DNA of 64,000 bases. Source: Pseudobutyrivibrio xylanivorans. GTDB taxonomy: Bacteria; Bacillota; Clostridia; Lachnospirales; Lachnospiraceae. The first letter of the stretch is position 1. Each line of letters opens with the position of its first letter. The notes beneath the pieces were generated by a model that was not told the origin of the DNA, ran no database searches, and saw nothing but the letters and a program-made list of their open reading frames with translations. The stretch lies in the NCBI RefSeq assembly GCF_008935055.1, contig NZ_CP043028.1:137501-201500 (forward strand). The letters run 5' to 3'. Shown here in pieces: positions 39,166 through 49,258 of the stretch. Made by a program: the position numbers and the translations under genes.

Positions 39166-39879
39166 CTACAGTGAATTTTTAATTTGAGTTATTATTTCAA
39201 GCTTTTCTTTAAGTTCCTGACAGCGAGCCATTGTAGCCTCTGTTGATGGAACTCCCCCATTTTCAAGCTTGTTAATAATTGAGCTGTATTCACTTTCATT
39301 TTTGTCTAAAAGCGTATGTAAAAGCTGTGGCGCCTTTTCGATTATCACTGGACCGTATTCAAGCTGCGCAGATGAATAAGACAAACGCTTGGCATTGTCT
39401 GATTCATAGTGAAGCTTGATGATAGGATAAATCTTATTTTCCTCTGAGATTAAGTCTTCATCATCAATCACGAAGCCGGCATCCATAAGGAAGCTTCTAA
39501 GTTCATAGTACTCAGACTGTGGCTCTATAACGAGACAGCTGGCACTTTTTGCAACCTGGAGTCCTGCCCTGATAATACGAGCGATAAGTGCACCACCCAT
39601 GCCACAAATGCATATGACATCAGCCTCATCTCCTGAAAGCTTGGCAAGACCATCCGATAAACGAAGATCTGCCTGTGCTTCAAAGCCAGCCGCCTGGATA
39701 TTTTCGCGTGCCTTACTGAGAGGGCCCTTGTTTACATCCATTGGGATAACCTTTTTTGCGACTCCATTTTCCAGAAGTGCGATGCTGAGGTAACCGTGGT
39801 CACAGCCAACATCTGCAACAGTTTCACAATGAGGAATCATGTCATATACAATTTGTAATCTTGGTGACAATTTTATCAT
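39166..39879 (-). CDS. trmK: tRNA (adenine22-N1)-methyltransferase TrmK
   Basis: 237-residue Rossmann methyltransferase: motif I VADVGCDHGYLSIAL (near 21), motif II PMDVNKGPL, and ICGMGGALIARII in place of the usual NPPY. The C-terminal half is helical coiled coil as in TrmK. It modifies N1 of A22 in tRNA D-loops. The position just after rpoD is the usual one in Firmicutes. The binding site is weak (AGAAAAGAAC). Confidence 0.9.
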   Translation of the reverse strand: MIKLSPRLQIVYDMIPHCETVADVGCDHGYLSIALLENGVAKKVIPMDVNKGPLSKARENIQAAGFEAQADLRLSDGLAKLSGDEADVICICGMGGALIARIIRAGLQVAKSASCLVIEPQSEYYELRSFLMDAGFVIDDEDLISEENKIYPIIKLHYESDNAKRLSYSSAQLEYGPVIIEKAPQLLHTLLDKNESEYSSIINKLENGGVPSTEATMARCQELKEKLEIITQIKNSL

Positions 39880-39917
39880 TAAAATATGTTCTTTTCTTGT
39901 TTCATTTCTAAGGAAAA

Positions 39918-39992
39918 ACTGCCATTATAATTGCCTTCGGCAATGGGCAGTTCTTGAGCATAATAAAATCCTTCACTATTGTTCGGATTTTA
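39918..39992 (-). terminator. Terminator region after rpoD
   Basis: AACTGCCCATTGCC-gaa-GGCAATTATAATGGCAGTT on the reverse strand followed by TTTCC (39918-39957), preceded by a second stem, AAAATCCg...GGATTTT (39966-39992). Confidence 0.7.
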
Positions 39993-40000
39993 TCATGCGA

Positions 40001-41398
40001 TTACTGATCCAAGTAATCCTTTAATTTTCTACTACGGCTAGGGTGACGAAGCTTTCTAAGAGCCTTCGCCTCGATCTGACGAATACGCTCACGAGTAACG
40101 TTGAACTCCTTACCTACCTCTTCAAGTGTGCGAGCCTTGCCATCCTCAAGACCAAATCTAAGGATAAGAACTCTCTGCTCACGCTCTGTAAGTGTATCAA
40201 GCACCTCGTGGAGCTGCTCTTTCAAAAGTGTGAAAGTAGCTGCCTCTGCTGGCACTGGTACATTTTCATCTGGAAGGAAGTCTCCAAGGTGGCTGTCTTC
40301 CTCCTCACCGATAGGTGTCTCAAGTGAAACTGGCTCCTGAGAAATCTTAAGAATCTCATGAACTCTGTCTACTGTGATGCCCATAGCTGCAGCGATTTCC
40401 TCTGGAGTCGGTTCGCGGCCATACTCCTGAAGTAACTGACGAGAAACTCTGATGAGCTTGTTGATAGTTTCAACCATATGTACAGGAATACGAATTGTAC
40501 GAGCCTGATCAGCGATAGCACGTGTGATAGCCTGACGAATCCACCATGTAGCATATGTAGAGAACTTGTAACCCTTTGTATAATCGAACTTCTCAACAGC
40601 CTTCATAAGACCAAGGTTACCTTCCTGAATCAAATCAAGGAAAAGCATACCACGGCCAACGTAACGCTTTGCAATAGAAACAACAAGACGAAGGTTTGCC
40701 TCAGCAAGCTTGTTCTTAGCTTCCTGATCACCATTCTCCATGCGCTTTGCAAGCTCAACCTCTTCATCAGCAGAAAGAAGTGGTACCTTACCGATTTCCT
40801 TAAGGTACATACGAACCGGATCCTCAATGCTGACTGAGTCAGGCACTGACATATCGATATCTTCTAAATCCTCGTCATTGCTAGCAAGTAAAAGTGCATC
40901 AGATGGACCAGATGAGAAGTTTACATCGATACCCTTCTTGTCAAGGTGAGTAAGGATGCGCTCCATCTGCTTTGCATCGATTTTGTAATCCTTTAAGAAC
41001 TCAGAAATTTCGTAGTCTTCAAGGATGTTCTTCTGTGTCTTAGCAATTTTGATAAGCTCTGCAATCTTTGAATCGAGCTCATCGCTTCCGAATGTATCGA
41101 TGTCGTCATCCTCATCGTCATCCAAATCGTCATCGATAGATGTCTTTGCTCCAACTGAAGCAAGGAATTCATCAACATCATCATCCTCTTCTGTCTCGTC
41201 AATGTTGTCGAAATCATGCTCGTTGAACTCAAGATCCTCAACAGAGATTTCCTCAAGGTCGCCAAAATCAACGTCCTTGTCCTCTACCTCGGCATCATCA
41301 ACGTCATCCACATCTTCCTCTGCTTCAGCAAGAAATGCCTCCGCAGCAGCATTTAAGTCTCCGCTTTCGATTAACTCATCAACTTTCTTTTTTGCCAT
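40001..41398 (-). CDS. rpoD: Primary sigma factor RpoD/SigA
   Basis: Housekeeping sigma factor. 465 residues: an acidic N-terminal region 1.1 ([19 protein letters not shown]), region 1.2 ([16 protein letters not shown]), region 2 with [17 protein letters not shown] and [11 protein letters not shown], region 3, and region 4 ending [22 protein letters not shown]. Longer than Bacillus SigA (371) because of the Asp/Glu-rich N-terminus. AAAGGA precedes the ATG. It lies 41 bp after dnaG. Confidence 0.97.
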   Translation of the reverse strand: MAKKKVDELIESGDLNAAAEAFLAEAEEDVDDVDDAEVEDKDVDFGDLEEISVEDLEFNEHDFDNIDETEEDDDVDEFLASVGAKTSIDDDLDDDEDDDIDTFGSDELDSKIAELIKIAKTQKNILEDYEISEFLKDYKIDAKQMERILTHLDKKGIDVNFSSGPSDALLLASNDEDLEDIDMSVPDSVSIEDPVRMYLKEIGKVPLLSADEEVELAKRMENGDQEAKNKLAEANLRLVVSIAKRYVGRGMLFLDLIQEGNLGLMKAVEKFDYTKGYKFSTYATWWIRQAITRAIADQARTIRIPVHMVETINKLIRVSRQLLQEYGREPTPEEIAAAMGITVDRVHEILKISQEPVSLETPIGEEEDSHLGDFLPDENVPVPAEAATFTLLKEQLHEVLDTLTEREQRVLILRFGLEDGKARTLEEVGKEFNVTRERIRQIEAKALRKLRHPSRSRKLKDYLDQ

Positions 41399-41439
41399 TT
41401 TTAATCCTTTCCATGTAAAAAATCTTGATAGGTAAAAAA

Positions 41440-43212
41440 CTAACCAAGTGAAATGTCTAAACGCTCAAGGCGTTGTAGTGTCTTCTTGCCCTCCACCAGG
41501 CTTTTAAAATCCGCTCCATTTTTCTGAGCCAGCTCCAGGGAGTTCTTTTTTATTCTAAGCAGGGTCTCCTTAAGAGCCTTGCTAAGATCACTATTGTCTG
41601 TAAGTTCGCCAACTGTGGTGTTAAACAATGCCGCAACTGTCTTGCGGTCCTCGTCATCCATGAATAAATCGACGATTCGTGCGGTGTCTACAGGAGTGTT
41701 TTCATCACAATATTTGAAAACCTCATACGCAACTGTTCGATAAACGCCATCTTCAAAATCCGCTGGATCAACGTATGGCCTTATCTTTGTATATATGGTA
41801 GGTGTCTCAACAATCCATGTCAAAAGCAACCTCTGAGACATCTTCATTCCATCATCTTTAGGCTTAATTGCACGCCTATGCTCTGTCTGCTGCCCGCTGT
41901 CGCGCTTCGCAGTGATTCCTGACTGGCCAAGCTCCAAAATATATTTCGAAAGAGCAGCCTTTGGAATTCCAAACCTGTCCGCCACAGACTCTGTGTAATT
42001 TTCCCTCTCAAGCTGAGTTGGAAATTCCAGAACAATCATCCGCGCCGCTTCTTTTTGGAAGTCCGACTTCTTTTCAGGATCAGTCATATCGTAATTGTTC
42101 TGTAGCATGCGAATCTGATACATGAAGCTGTTTTCAGCATTCTGAATTCGCTTTTCATATTCCTCGGCTCCCAGGTTCTTGATGAACTCATCAGGGTCCT
42201 TGTAAGGCGACATGTTGATAACCCTGCAGGAAATTCCCGCATTCTTCAATATAGGAATTGCTCGAAGTGCAGCCTTCTGACCTGCGCCGTCGGAATCATA
42301 GCTAAGGTAAACATCCTTTACATAGCGCTTCAGAATTCCTGCGTGCCCCTCTGTCAGAGCAGTTCCAAGGGAAGCAACCGCATTATCAAAGCCTGCCTGG
42401 TGTAGGGAAATAACATCCATATAGCCTTCGCATAGTATAAACTGCTGCCGCCTTGTCTTTCTGGCGAAATATAGCCCAAACAGAGTCTTTGATTTGTTGA
42501 AAATCTCTGTCTCTGGTGAGTTCAGATATTTCGGCTCTCCATCACCCATAACACGTCCACCAAAGGCAACAACCTTGCCATTGGCATCAAAGATTGGAAA
42601 CATCGCACGATTCCAGAACTTGTCATGGCCGCCTCGTTTCTCATCGATAGTGATAAGGCCGCAATCCTTCAGAATATCATCCTCGTATCCCTTTCCCTTC
42701 AGATATTTATATAGGGAATCGGAATACTTGCTGGTGCAACCCAATCCAAACCTGTGCATAGTATCAGGAGTGAGCTCACGCTTTGTGAAATACTCCATCG
42801 CCTGCTTACCTGCATCAGAACGAAGCATCTTATAATAGTAGGCCGCCGCTTCTTTATTAATTTCAAAAAGACGGCTACGCCTGTCGGCTCGCAGGCGTTC
42901 CTGATAGGTCATCTCTCGCTGAGGCAAGGTGACACCGGCCTTTCCAGCCAGTTCCTCCACAGCCTCCTTGAAGGTCATATTCTCATAGTTCATTAGGAAG
43001 CTGAAAACATTACCGCCTGCGCCACAACCAAAGCAATAATACATCTGCTTCTGAGGGCTTACAGAGAATGAACCTGTTTTCTCATTATGAAAGGGACAAA
43101 GTCCAAAATACTGACTGCCCTTTTTTTGTAAATTAACATAGTGTGAAATGACATCGACAATATCTGACCGCGAGCGGACCTCCTCAACGATGTCGTCTGA
43201 ATAATAAGGCAT
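41440..43212 (-). CDS. dnaG: DNA primase
   Basis: Makes RNA primers at the replication fork. The 590 residues contain the CHC2-type zinc finger ([18 protein letters not shown]...CFGCGAGG, residues 40-64), the TOPRIM core ([24 protein letters not shown]), and a C-terminal helicase-binding region. The length is normal. The gene belongs to the dgt-dnaG-rpoD series. Confidence 0.97.
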   Translation of the reverse strand: MPYYSDDIVEEVRSRSDIVDVISHYVNLQKKGSQYFGLCPFHNEKTGSFSVSPQKQMYYCFGCGAGGNVFSFLMNYENMTFKEAVEELAGKAGVTLPQREMTYQERLRADRRSRLFEINKEAAAYYYKMLRSDAGKQAMEYFTKRELTPDTMHRFGLGCTSKYSDSLYKYLKGKGYEDDILKDCGLITIDEKRGGHDKFWNRAMFPIFDANGKVVAFGGRVMGDGEPKYLNSPETEIFNKSKTLFGLYFARKTRRQQFILCEGYMDVISLHQAGFDNAVASLGTALTEGHAGILKRYVKDVYLSYDSDGAGQKAALRAIPILKNAGISCRVINMSPYKDPDEFIKNLGAEEYEKRIQNAENSFMYQIRMLQNNYDMTDPEKKSDFQKEAARMIVLEFPTQLERENYTESVADRFGIPKAALSKYILELGQSGITAKRDSGQQTEHRRAIKPKDDGMKMSQRLLLTWIVETPTIYTKIRPYVDPADFEDGVYRTVAYEVFKYCDENTPVDTARIVDLFMDDEDRKTVAALFNTTVGELTDNSDLSKALKETLLRIKKNSLELAQKNGADFKSLVEGKKTLQRLERLDISLG

Positions 43213-43224
43213 TTATTCTCCCGA

Positions 43225-44241
43225 TTAAAATCCGTCTACAACCCATGCCTTTGGCATGAAGAATTCATTAAATTTAGTAATACAATACTGGTCTGTCATA
43301 CCAGAAATATAGTCACAAATAATGCGCTCCTGTGTCTCGCCTTCCTCCTCCATTGCACGATAGCGTGGTGGAAGTTCCTCAAAATGGTATGTATAGTACT
43401 CGTAAAGCTCGCGAATCATTCGCTTCGCCTTCACCTCTTCCACCTTTGCCACTGAATCCTTGTAAACATTGGCAAACATGAATTTACGAAGATCCGACAT
43501 TGCCTCCTCAATCTCTGGAGACATCTTTATCTGAGGACTATCCTGACTTTCGATGATAACATCATGAATAAGCGTGTCCAGACGTAGGGCTGAAGTCATA
43601 CCAAGAGTCCTTCGAATCTCTATAGGAATATCCTCTTCCTTTAAAATCTGGGCGCGGATAGCATCATCAATATCGCTGTTAACATAGGCAATCTTGTCAG
43701 AAAGGCGCACAATCTGCCCCTCAGGTGTAGCTGGCTTGCCACTGGTTCTGTGATTACGAATTCCATCACGAACCTCCCATGTAAGGTTCAATCCCTGGCC
43801 GCCCTTTTCCAGCTTTTCCACTATACGAACGCTCTGCTCCGAATGAACAAAACCTGTAGAGCACATAGCATTAAGCTGAGCCTCTCCTGCATGTCCAAAC
43901 GGGGTGTGGCCCAAATCATGACCAAGCGCAATTGCCTCCACCAAATCCTCATTGAGTCTCAAAGCCTTGGCAATTGTCCTGGCATTCTGTGAAACTTCCA
44001 AAGTGTGAGATAATCTGGTTCTGTAGTGATCACCCTGAGGTGTAAGAAAAACCTGAGTTTTATTCTTCAAGCGGCGAAAAGCCTTGCTGTGAAGAATTCT
44101 ATCTCTATCCCTCTGAAATAGAGGGCGAATGTCACATTGTGGCTCATCCTTCTCGCGGCCACGTGAATTTTCATTGAGTGTGGCATAAGGGCTCAAAGTC
44201 TCCCTCTCCATCTGCTCAATCATCTCGCGAATTGTGCCCAT
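43225..44241 (-). CDS. dgt: Deoxyguanosine triphosphate triphosphohydrolase-like protein
   Basis: HD-domain dNTPase. 338 residues with RDRILHSKAFRRLKNKTQVF at the N-terminus, RTRLSHTLEVSQ (first His), ALGHDLGHTPFGHAGE (HD and second His) and later SDKIAYVNSDIDD, giving the H...HD...D metal set. The start at 44241 follows GGGAGG; the longer frame has no binding site. It is the first gene of the dgt-dnaG-rpoD cluster, 12 bp before dnaG, a common order in Clostridia. Confidence 0.93.
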   Translation of the reverse strand: MGTIREMIEQMERETLSPYATLNENSRGREKDEPQCDIRPLFQRDRDRILHSKAFRRLKNKTQVFLTPQGDHYRTRLSHTLEVSQNARTIAKALRLNEDLVEAIALGHDLGHTPFGHAGEAQLNAMCSTGFVHSEQSVRIVEKLEKGGQGLNLTWEVRDGIRNHRTSGKPATPEGQIVRLSDKIAYVNSDIDDAIRAQILKEEDIPIEIRRTLGMTSALRLDTLIHDVIIESQDSPQIKMSPEIEEAMSDLRKFMFANVYKDSVAKVEEVKAKRMIRELYEYYTYHFEELPPRYRAMEEEGETQERIICDYISGMTDQYCITKFNEFFMPKAWVVDGF

Positions 44242-44364
44242 TTTAGCCTCCCATACATGTAGCAAACGACACTCCTATAAAACGTATTACGTAGAAAAAA
44301 AGGATATCCTTTTTTTATTTGAAATTCTATAAAATTTACGCCAGTCACGAATACAAGCCTTGGT

Positions 44365-44457
44365 ATTGCACCGTAGGGAATGGGACTTGAGTCTCGCCTG
44401 CCGGCTCGGTCGGTGCTCCTCGCTTCGCGAGGGTCATCCACTGGATGACCGCACCCC
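44365..44457 (-). other. GC-rich structured island downstream of tRNA-Leu
   Basis: Much richer in GC than its surroundings. GGTGC (44412-44416) and GCACC (44451-44455) close a junction with two perfect hairpins, CCTCGC-ttc-GCGAGG and GGTCATCC-act-GGATGACC. On the reverse strand, ACCGACCGAG, GGCAGG and GAGACTCAAGTCCC follow. No protein frame is convincing. Confidence 0.5.
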
Positions 44458-44507
44458 ACTCGATATTGCGAGCAATTTCATGAAATTGAGTTATTTCTAT
44501 CTTCTGC

Positions 44508-44541
44508 AAAAAAATATCCCTCAGGATAACCTGAGGGATAT
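44508..44541 (-). terminator. Terminator of tRNA-Leu
   Basis: ATATCCCTCAGG-ttat-CCTGAGGGATAT followed by TTTTTT on the reverse strand, 6 nt after the tRNA 3' end. Confidence 0.85.
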
Positions 44542-44547
44542 TTTTAT

Positions 44548-44630
44548 GCAGAAGATGGGACTTGAACCCACACGATATTGCTACCACAGGCACCTGAAGC
44601 CTGCGCGTCTGCCAATTCCGCCACTTCTGC
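44548..44630 (-). tRNA. tRNA-Leu (CAG)
   Basis: Reverse strand GCAGAAGTGGCGGAATTGG...CTTCTGC, 83 nt with a long variable arm. The anticodon stem CAGGC/GCCTG encloses TTCAGGT, giving anticodon CAG. The acceptor stem GCAGAAG/CTTCTGC is perfect, and the T-arm GTGGGTTCAAGTCCCAT is intact. CCA is not encoded. Confidence 0.95.
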
Positions 44631-44641
44631 GAACATTTAAT

Positions 44642-44670
44642 ATTGTATGGAATTATACGTTCCAAGTCAA
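44642..44670 (-). promoter_or_regulatory. tRNA-Leu promoter
   Basis: -35 TTGACT (44665-44670) and -10 TACAAT (44642-44647) on the reverse strand, 17-bp spacer, 12 bp before the tRNA. Confidence 0.75.
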
Positions 44671-44685
44671 GCCCGTTTTTATAAT

Positions 44686-44738
44686 AAAAAACGGGCGACA
44701 CTAATTCGAAATCTCTTGATTCCTAACTAGTGCCGCCC
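44686..44738 (-). terminator. Terminator of the repeat ncRNA
   Basis: GGGCGGCACTA (44728-44738) pairs with TAGTGTCGCCC (44693-44703), followed on the reverse strand by GTTTTTT. Confidence 0.75.
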
Positions 44739-45041
44739 CTGAAATTCGATCCCAATGGACTATACCTCTCATTCAGCTTTATTTTTCATTGTTGCTGTCC
44801 ATTTGAAAACTTTTAATCAGTGATGGACCTCATAATGAAATTGTCGCGTGTGTTAAAATGTTAAACCTCTGGTGGACCATACCTCCATTTCCTAGATTTT
44901 AACAAATAACTTTGGTTTTAAAACTTAAATCTCTGGTGGACCGTACCTCCAATCACTAGATTTTAATAATACAATTAGTTTTAAAACTTAATTCTCTGGT
45001 GGTCTTTACCTCCCTTTCTCTTTGCTGTTTTCTATTTTGTA
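44686..45041 (-). ncRNA. Candidate non-coding RNA of five degenerate tandem repeats
   Basis: The core GGTGGACCNTACCTCC (plus-strand spelling) recurs with ACCTC-type ends at 44764, 44827, 44881, 44945 and 45008. The three best units also share TTAAA-CTCTGG before it, and two share CTAGATTTTAA after it. On the reverse strand TTAAAATCT pairs with AGATTTAA around each GGAGGT core; in the third unit one pair becomes U-G, which pairs only in the reverse-strand RNA. A promoter lies just upstream and a strong terminator closes the unit. There is no open frame. The function is unknown. Confidence 0.65.
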
Positions 45042-45047
45042 ATTATC

Positions 45048-45075
45048 ATTATAGCGTGAGATTTATAAATTGCAA
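45048..45075 (-). promoter_or_regulatory. Promoter of the repeat ncRNA
   Basis: -10 TATAAT (45048-45053) and -35 TTGCAA (45070-45075) on the reverse strand, 16-bp spacer, ending 35 bp before the first repeat core. Confidence 0.6.
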
Positions 45076-45202
45076 GATAATTTATCCATTTTAATCATAT
45101 TTGTCAGATAGTTCAAAGTTCGATTTAATGTTTTGGTAAAGATTACGGGTTGTATTTTTGGGAACTCGCATGGGCAAAGGATTGTACATATTATTGAATT
45201 AT

Positions 45203-45946
45203 TTATGCCTCAATTCTTAAGGTATCATCTTCCAAAACCTCTAGTGTTAGATCAGCCTTCTTTGATTTTGTGAGACAGGTATGTACATTTGCCATATCCG
45301 AAAAGTCCACAAAAGCTGTAGCATCTTCTATTGAGTTTCCACTAGCAGCCTTTCTTTCTATAAGACGTTTTTTCAGATGCTCCTCTTCTGCCGTTATTCT
45401 AATTGTGTAGTCCGCAAAGCTTGCCAGTTCATCCCAACCTGTTTCATCCAAAAGCAGATAATTCCCCTCTAGCAACACAATTGGAGCGGATACAGTGATT
45501 ACATTATCCACTGGATTGTGCAAGGTCCTGTCATAAATTGGCCATCCACAGTTATGTCCTGCTGCAACTTTTTCAATACGTTCCTTAAGAAGAGGCAAAT
45601 CAAAGGTGATGGGTGCACCCTTGATTTTCACCATAAGCATCTCCTGCCCATCACGAACTGTGGTGTGGCTAGTGAGATATTCCTGTCTTCTGTGGAATCC
45701 ATCCATGCCAACAGCCTGAAGCTCTGTGATTCCCTCAGTCTCCTTTGCTAGCTTCTCCAAAAATGAAACTAAAGTGCTCTTCCCTGCTCCCGGAGGCGCA
45801 GCAAGCATAACAAGGATTCGTCTATTCTTATCCTTTTGAAGCTTTGTCAGACGCTCCAATAATGGAAGGAATATCTCATTGATATTCTCTTCGCTATAAT
45901 GGGCATCTACATCTAGGCCATTTATGTTAATTTTATAATCTACCAT
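45203..45946 (-). CDS. P-loop nucleoside/sugar kinase-like protein (YggC/FrcK-like)
   Basis: 247 residues. Walker A AAPPGAGKSTLVSFL (near 49), VGMDGFHRR as the substrate-binding DxFH motif, PIYDRTLHNPV, and ILLEGNYLLLDE as Walker B. This is the PRK/uridine-kinase-like family that includes FrcK-type and pantothenate-kinase-like proteins. The true substrate is unknown. GAGG lies just before ATG. The gene stands alone, with no partner to suggest a pathway. Confidence 0.8.
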   Translation of the reverse strand: MVDYKININGLDVDAHYSEENINEIFLPLLERLTKLQKDKNRRILVMLAAPPGAGKSTLVSFLEKLAKETEGITELQAVGMDGFHRRQEYLTSHTTVRDGQEMLMVKIKGAPITFDLPLLKERIEKVAAGHNCGWPIYDRTLHNPVDNVITVSAPIVLLEGNYLLLDETGWDELASFADYTIRITAEEEHLKKRLIERKAASGNSIEDATAFVDFSDMANVHTCLTKSKKADLTLEVLEDDTLRIEA

Positions 45947-46000
45947 TTCCTCTTCAAAACCCTCTTCTTCACTCCATTAGTCTGGACTTTATTTTGTCCG

Positions 46001-46144
46001 CTAGACTCTGTTGCAAAATTCCAGTACTTTATTGTAAAAATCCTTATCCTCTTCAAACACACCATGACCATATCCATCAAAAATATACAGTTCACTGTTT
46101 GCTATGCCAGCATTTAGCTCATGACAATAGCCTTCTCCCACTAT
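46001..46144 (-). pseudogene. C-terminal remnant of an alpha/beta hydrolase
   Basis: About 47 codons in one frame, ending at TAG 46001, read GEGYCHELNAG...IFDGYGHGVFEEDKDF...VLEFCNRV. The GYGHGV block resembles the catalytic-His end of alpha/beta hydrolases. No start or N-terminal part exists; the next methyltransferase scar abuts it. Confidence 0.55.
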
Positions 46145-46150
46145 ATGTTA

Positions 46151-46571
46151 TTACTTCTTCTTGGCAACAATAAGATATCTGTGGATTGTTCCCTCTACAA
46201 CTCCGTTTTTATCTATTACTTCCTGCATTTCTAAAAGCTTGTCAAAACATTTATCTACAGAGAATCCTGGGAACTCCCATTCAATGATGTGGGCGAACCA
46301 AACGAAGGCACCTATATCGTAAAAACGAATTGGACGATAAGCCTCCTCAGCTCTAACAATTTCAAAACCTGCCTTCTCAAACTTCTCTTTCTGAATAGCT
46401 AATGTAAGTTCAGGAAATGGTGCCGGAACTTCCGGTAATACCATCTCTACCAAATCTCTGTCATTATCACCGCCAACCTGTTCTGTGATAAAAATGCCAT
46501 CCGTGAATATGAGCAATTTTCTCCTCAGCTTCCCATGCTTTTCTTAGTTCGTTAATTCTGTCCGTATTCAT
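46151..46571 (-). pseudogene. SAM-methyltransferase with a large internal deletion
   Basis: AGGAGG and ATG (46571) begin MNTDRINELRKAWEAEEKIAHIHGWHF, a normal N-terminus for a class I methyltransferase of about 250 residues. About 26 codons later the frame breaks and the sequence resumes in another frame at GIFITEQVGGDNDRDLVEMVLPEVP, which belongs to the C-terminal half and runs to the stop at 46151. The SAM-binding core (roughly 100 residues) is missing. The gene is dead. Confidence 0.75.
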
Positions 46572-46610
46572 ATGTCCTCCTCTGAGATTGCCCGCAAGAA
46601 GCTATTTCTA

Positions 46611-47453
46611 CTATATCAATCTTAAATACTTAAACGCATTGTATAAACCGTCTTTGTCTACATCATCCGTAACATAGTCTGCAGCTGCCTTACATTCTTC
46701 ACCGCCAGAGCCCATAGCCACCGAATAACCACAAGCCTCAAACATTGGAATATCAACCTTTGCATCGCCAAACGCTATGGTATCTTCTTTTGTGGCCCCG
46801 AGATGCTCAAGTAATACATCCACCGCGCGTTTTTTTGAAATATCTTTTACACCTAAATCTCCAAAGAGTGCTTTCTCACCAGCGCCACCCCAGGTGCCTG
46901 CCGTTAAATCAGAGAACTCCATAATGGAATCCAAGTGATCCTGATATGTACTAAGAACGAAGGAAACCTTGTTTACATCTGAGCGATACAAATCTCCATC
47001 AAAAATCATATCAGGGAAAATCTGGCGAATAGTTATGTTAGTATCTCTACCTTTGCGAGCTGAATACTCCTGAAGCACTGGTAAAGCATTTTCTTCAAAG
47101 TGCTCACTGCCAAAAAGTCCATTATTACTTTCAAGATAAAAATCCAAATTCCGGGAATGGCACCAGTCAACAATATGTTTACACTGCTCTGTTGTTATCA
47201 GCTGGTGCATCACCACATTGTCCCCATCCTTAACATATGAACCATTTCCACCAATCATTCCATCCAGCCCAATGTCCCAAATATTCTGATATACCTCTGC
47301 CTCACTTCTACCTGTGCAGATATATACTTTGTGGCCGTTTTTACGTGCTTCTCTAATGGCTCTTACAGCACTTTCTGGTAGGTTATTTTCATAATCAACC
47401 AAGGTACCATCTACATCTATAAAAATTACTTTTTTCATATTATCTTTATTCAT
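46611..47453 (-). CDS. HAD-superfamily hydrolase, Cof type
   Basis: 280 residues. Motif I FIDVDGTLVDYENN (nucleophile Asp near 12), motif II CTGRSEAEV, motif III Lys, and motif IV FGDAKVDIPMFEACGYSVAMG, with the C2B cap of Cof/YidA phosphatases. Substrates are usually sugar phosphates or nucleotides. GGAG lies 7 nt before ATG at 47453. Confidence 0.88.
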   Translation of the reverse strand: MNKDNMKKVIFIDVDGTLVDYENNLPESAVRAIREARKNGHKVYICTGRSEAEVYQNIWDIGLDGMIGGNGSYVKDGDNVVMHQLITTEQCKHIVDWCHSRNLDFYLESNNGLFGSEHFEENALPVLQEYSARKGRDTNITIRQIFPDMIFDGDLYRSDVNKVSFVLSTYQDHLDSIMEFSDLTAGTWGGAGEKALFGDLGVKDISKKRAVDVLLEHLGATKEDTIAFGDAKVDIPMFEACGYSVAMGSGGEECKAAADYVTDDVDKDGLYNAFKYLRLI

Positions 47454-47612
47454 TTCGCTTCTCCAAGAACTTTCGCTTTTTTATGATAATACACTAATGA
47501 CATATATTGTATATGATTGTCTAAGGAATTGACATAACAAATTTCAAATGGTAGTACCAAGAAAGAGAGTGGCTACTACTAGTAACCACTCCCGTCTTAT
47601 AATTCTTAGATT

Positions 47613-48928
47613 TTAGAAAAACCAATACCACATTATGGTATTAAATAAATAATTAGAATACCAATTGTAATAACTGCAACCATATGATGGATACCAGTAT
47701 GAATTACGATATGAGTGTCTTCTGATTGGAGCATTGTCCTCTACAACATATTTGCTTAAATCAGGACAGATTCCATCTGAATCACCTGTACCATGCCAAT
47801 AATTTGGACTAGTAGTTTCTTCTGTACCCATAATGCACTTTCCAGTAACCAGATTACGGTCAGTTCTATAAGACAGAGTAATGTTTCCATTGATAGGCTG
47901 AGTCTCTTTTTCAAAACTATAACCGCCCTCAAGATATGCTCTGTCTGTGTCAATTGTTCCTATTCCAGAAACGGCTGCTCCACCACCGAGGATATCACGA
48001 TTACCTGTTAGATTCATGCCAAATCCACCGACTGCAATTACTTTTCCATCGCCATAAATAGTACCATTATTAAGTGTGATTGCATCTCCACCCATAGAAG
48101 AAAGCTGAGACTCTCCACCGCCAAATACAGCCAATACAGAACCATCTGGTACAACTAGTTTTCCTTTTACGGCAAGTCCTTTTTGACCTACGCCATAATC
48201 AGCAGCTTCATCACCCTTGATATAAACATTTCCTTTTACATAAACAGTTCCATTAGTAACTACTACTGGATTGCTGTTATTGCGATTAATGTCATCTCTC
48301 GCTGAATAATTTGTATGCGAAACGATTCTGGCATTTTCTAATGTAGAACCATTCATCATTCTAATCTGACCATTGATTACCGAGCCATGAGTGAATCCAG
48401 CATCCTCACCGTAATCAATATAATCTACAGAAAGTGTTCCTCCTCTGCGAACCTCTAATATACCTTCGATAGTAGAAAAAGATTCTTATCATCTTCGACC
48501 ATAACAGGCTCATCTACTGGAGGTTCCTCTGATGCAGTTCCATTTACGGTAATTGTAAAGCTTTCATCATATGACCACATTCCGTGATAATCTGCCTTAA
48601 GATTAACTGTGGCAGTTCCTGGAGAAACAGCCTTTATCTCTGCAGTGGTATATTTATCCCATGAATTACCATCATCAGTAGATTCAATACTAATAATTCC
48701 ATCATTGTCTGATGTCCATGAGATTTCATAATCACTGTAACCATAAGCACGCTCACCTTGGAGAATGACGGTATCTCCAATTTCAAGAGTGATACTTTCG
48801 TGGTTCTTGATGACTCCCTGTTCAGCTGCTGCAACAGTCAAAGTATATGAGTGCGTCGTGCTAAGCATAGCTACCACACCCATAACTGCAACACCTGAGC
48901 GAAGTAATTTTAATACCTTTCTTTTCAT
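47613..48928 (-). pseudogene. Frameshifted Ig-like surface protein
   Basis: Starts MKRKVLKLLRSGVAVMGVVAMLS (signal peptide) after AGGAAGAGGA, continues with a bacterial Ig-like domain (ITLEIGDTVILQGERAYGYSDYEISWTSD), and reaches a stop at 48455. Shifting one base near 48470-48485 (in AAGAATCTTTTTC) restores a frame that runs on as STIEGILEVRRGGTLSVDY into the 248-residue downstream frame ending 47613, a beta-helix-like Gly-rich part with a Tyr/Trp-rich C-terminus. Either a real frameshift or a sequencing error; the intact protein would be about 438 residues and secreted. Confidence 0.7.
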
Positions 48929-48967
48929 ATATATCCTCTTCCTGGGTACAGTATATTTATTACTCAT

Positions 48968-49258
48968 TTTGAGTAATATGTACCGGCCAAGTTAGTATAG
49001 TATAACTTCAGGAAGTTTTCAAGAACTTGCGGTCGTTTTACCAAACTCCACTACCGCTGCCACATCACAGGATGCATACGCCAAAATAAAAAGCGATGCA
49101 GAAACAGTAAAACTAGTGCCCTTAGTATGGAAGATATCACTTTTATCATATGGGCTTATCCATTCAGCTGGATTCTGACTACAATGCTATTCATTTGTTT
49201 TGGAAGAAAGTGTCTTTTGTCCCTCACTCATGTAATTCTTTAACATTACTCACCTCTA
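48968..49258. other. Intergenic stretch with a possible plus-strand remnant
   Basis: No intact gene. One plus-strand frame (about 49120-49245) reads EDITFIIWAYPFSWILTTMLFICFGRK, reminiscent of the end of a MATE-type efflux protein. Too short to be sure. Confidence 0.25.

Noticed and set aside
44345..44704. Frames of about 115-118 codons on both strands over tRNA-Leu
   Set aside because: The translations run through the tRNA and terminator hairpins; no binding sites.
44735..45013. CRISPR array (36-nt repeats with 27-28-nt spacers)
   Set aside because: Period and lengths look right for three units, but the would-be spacers are alike (both hold CTAGATTTTAA), the repeats are degenerate, and no cas genes are near. 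A tandem RNA repeat fits better.
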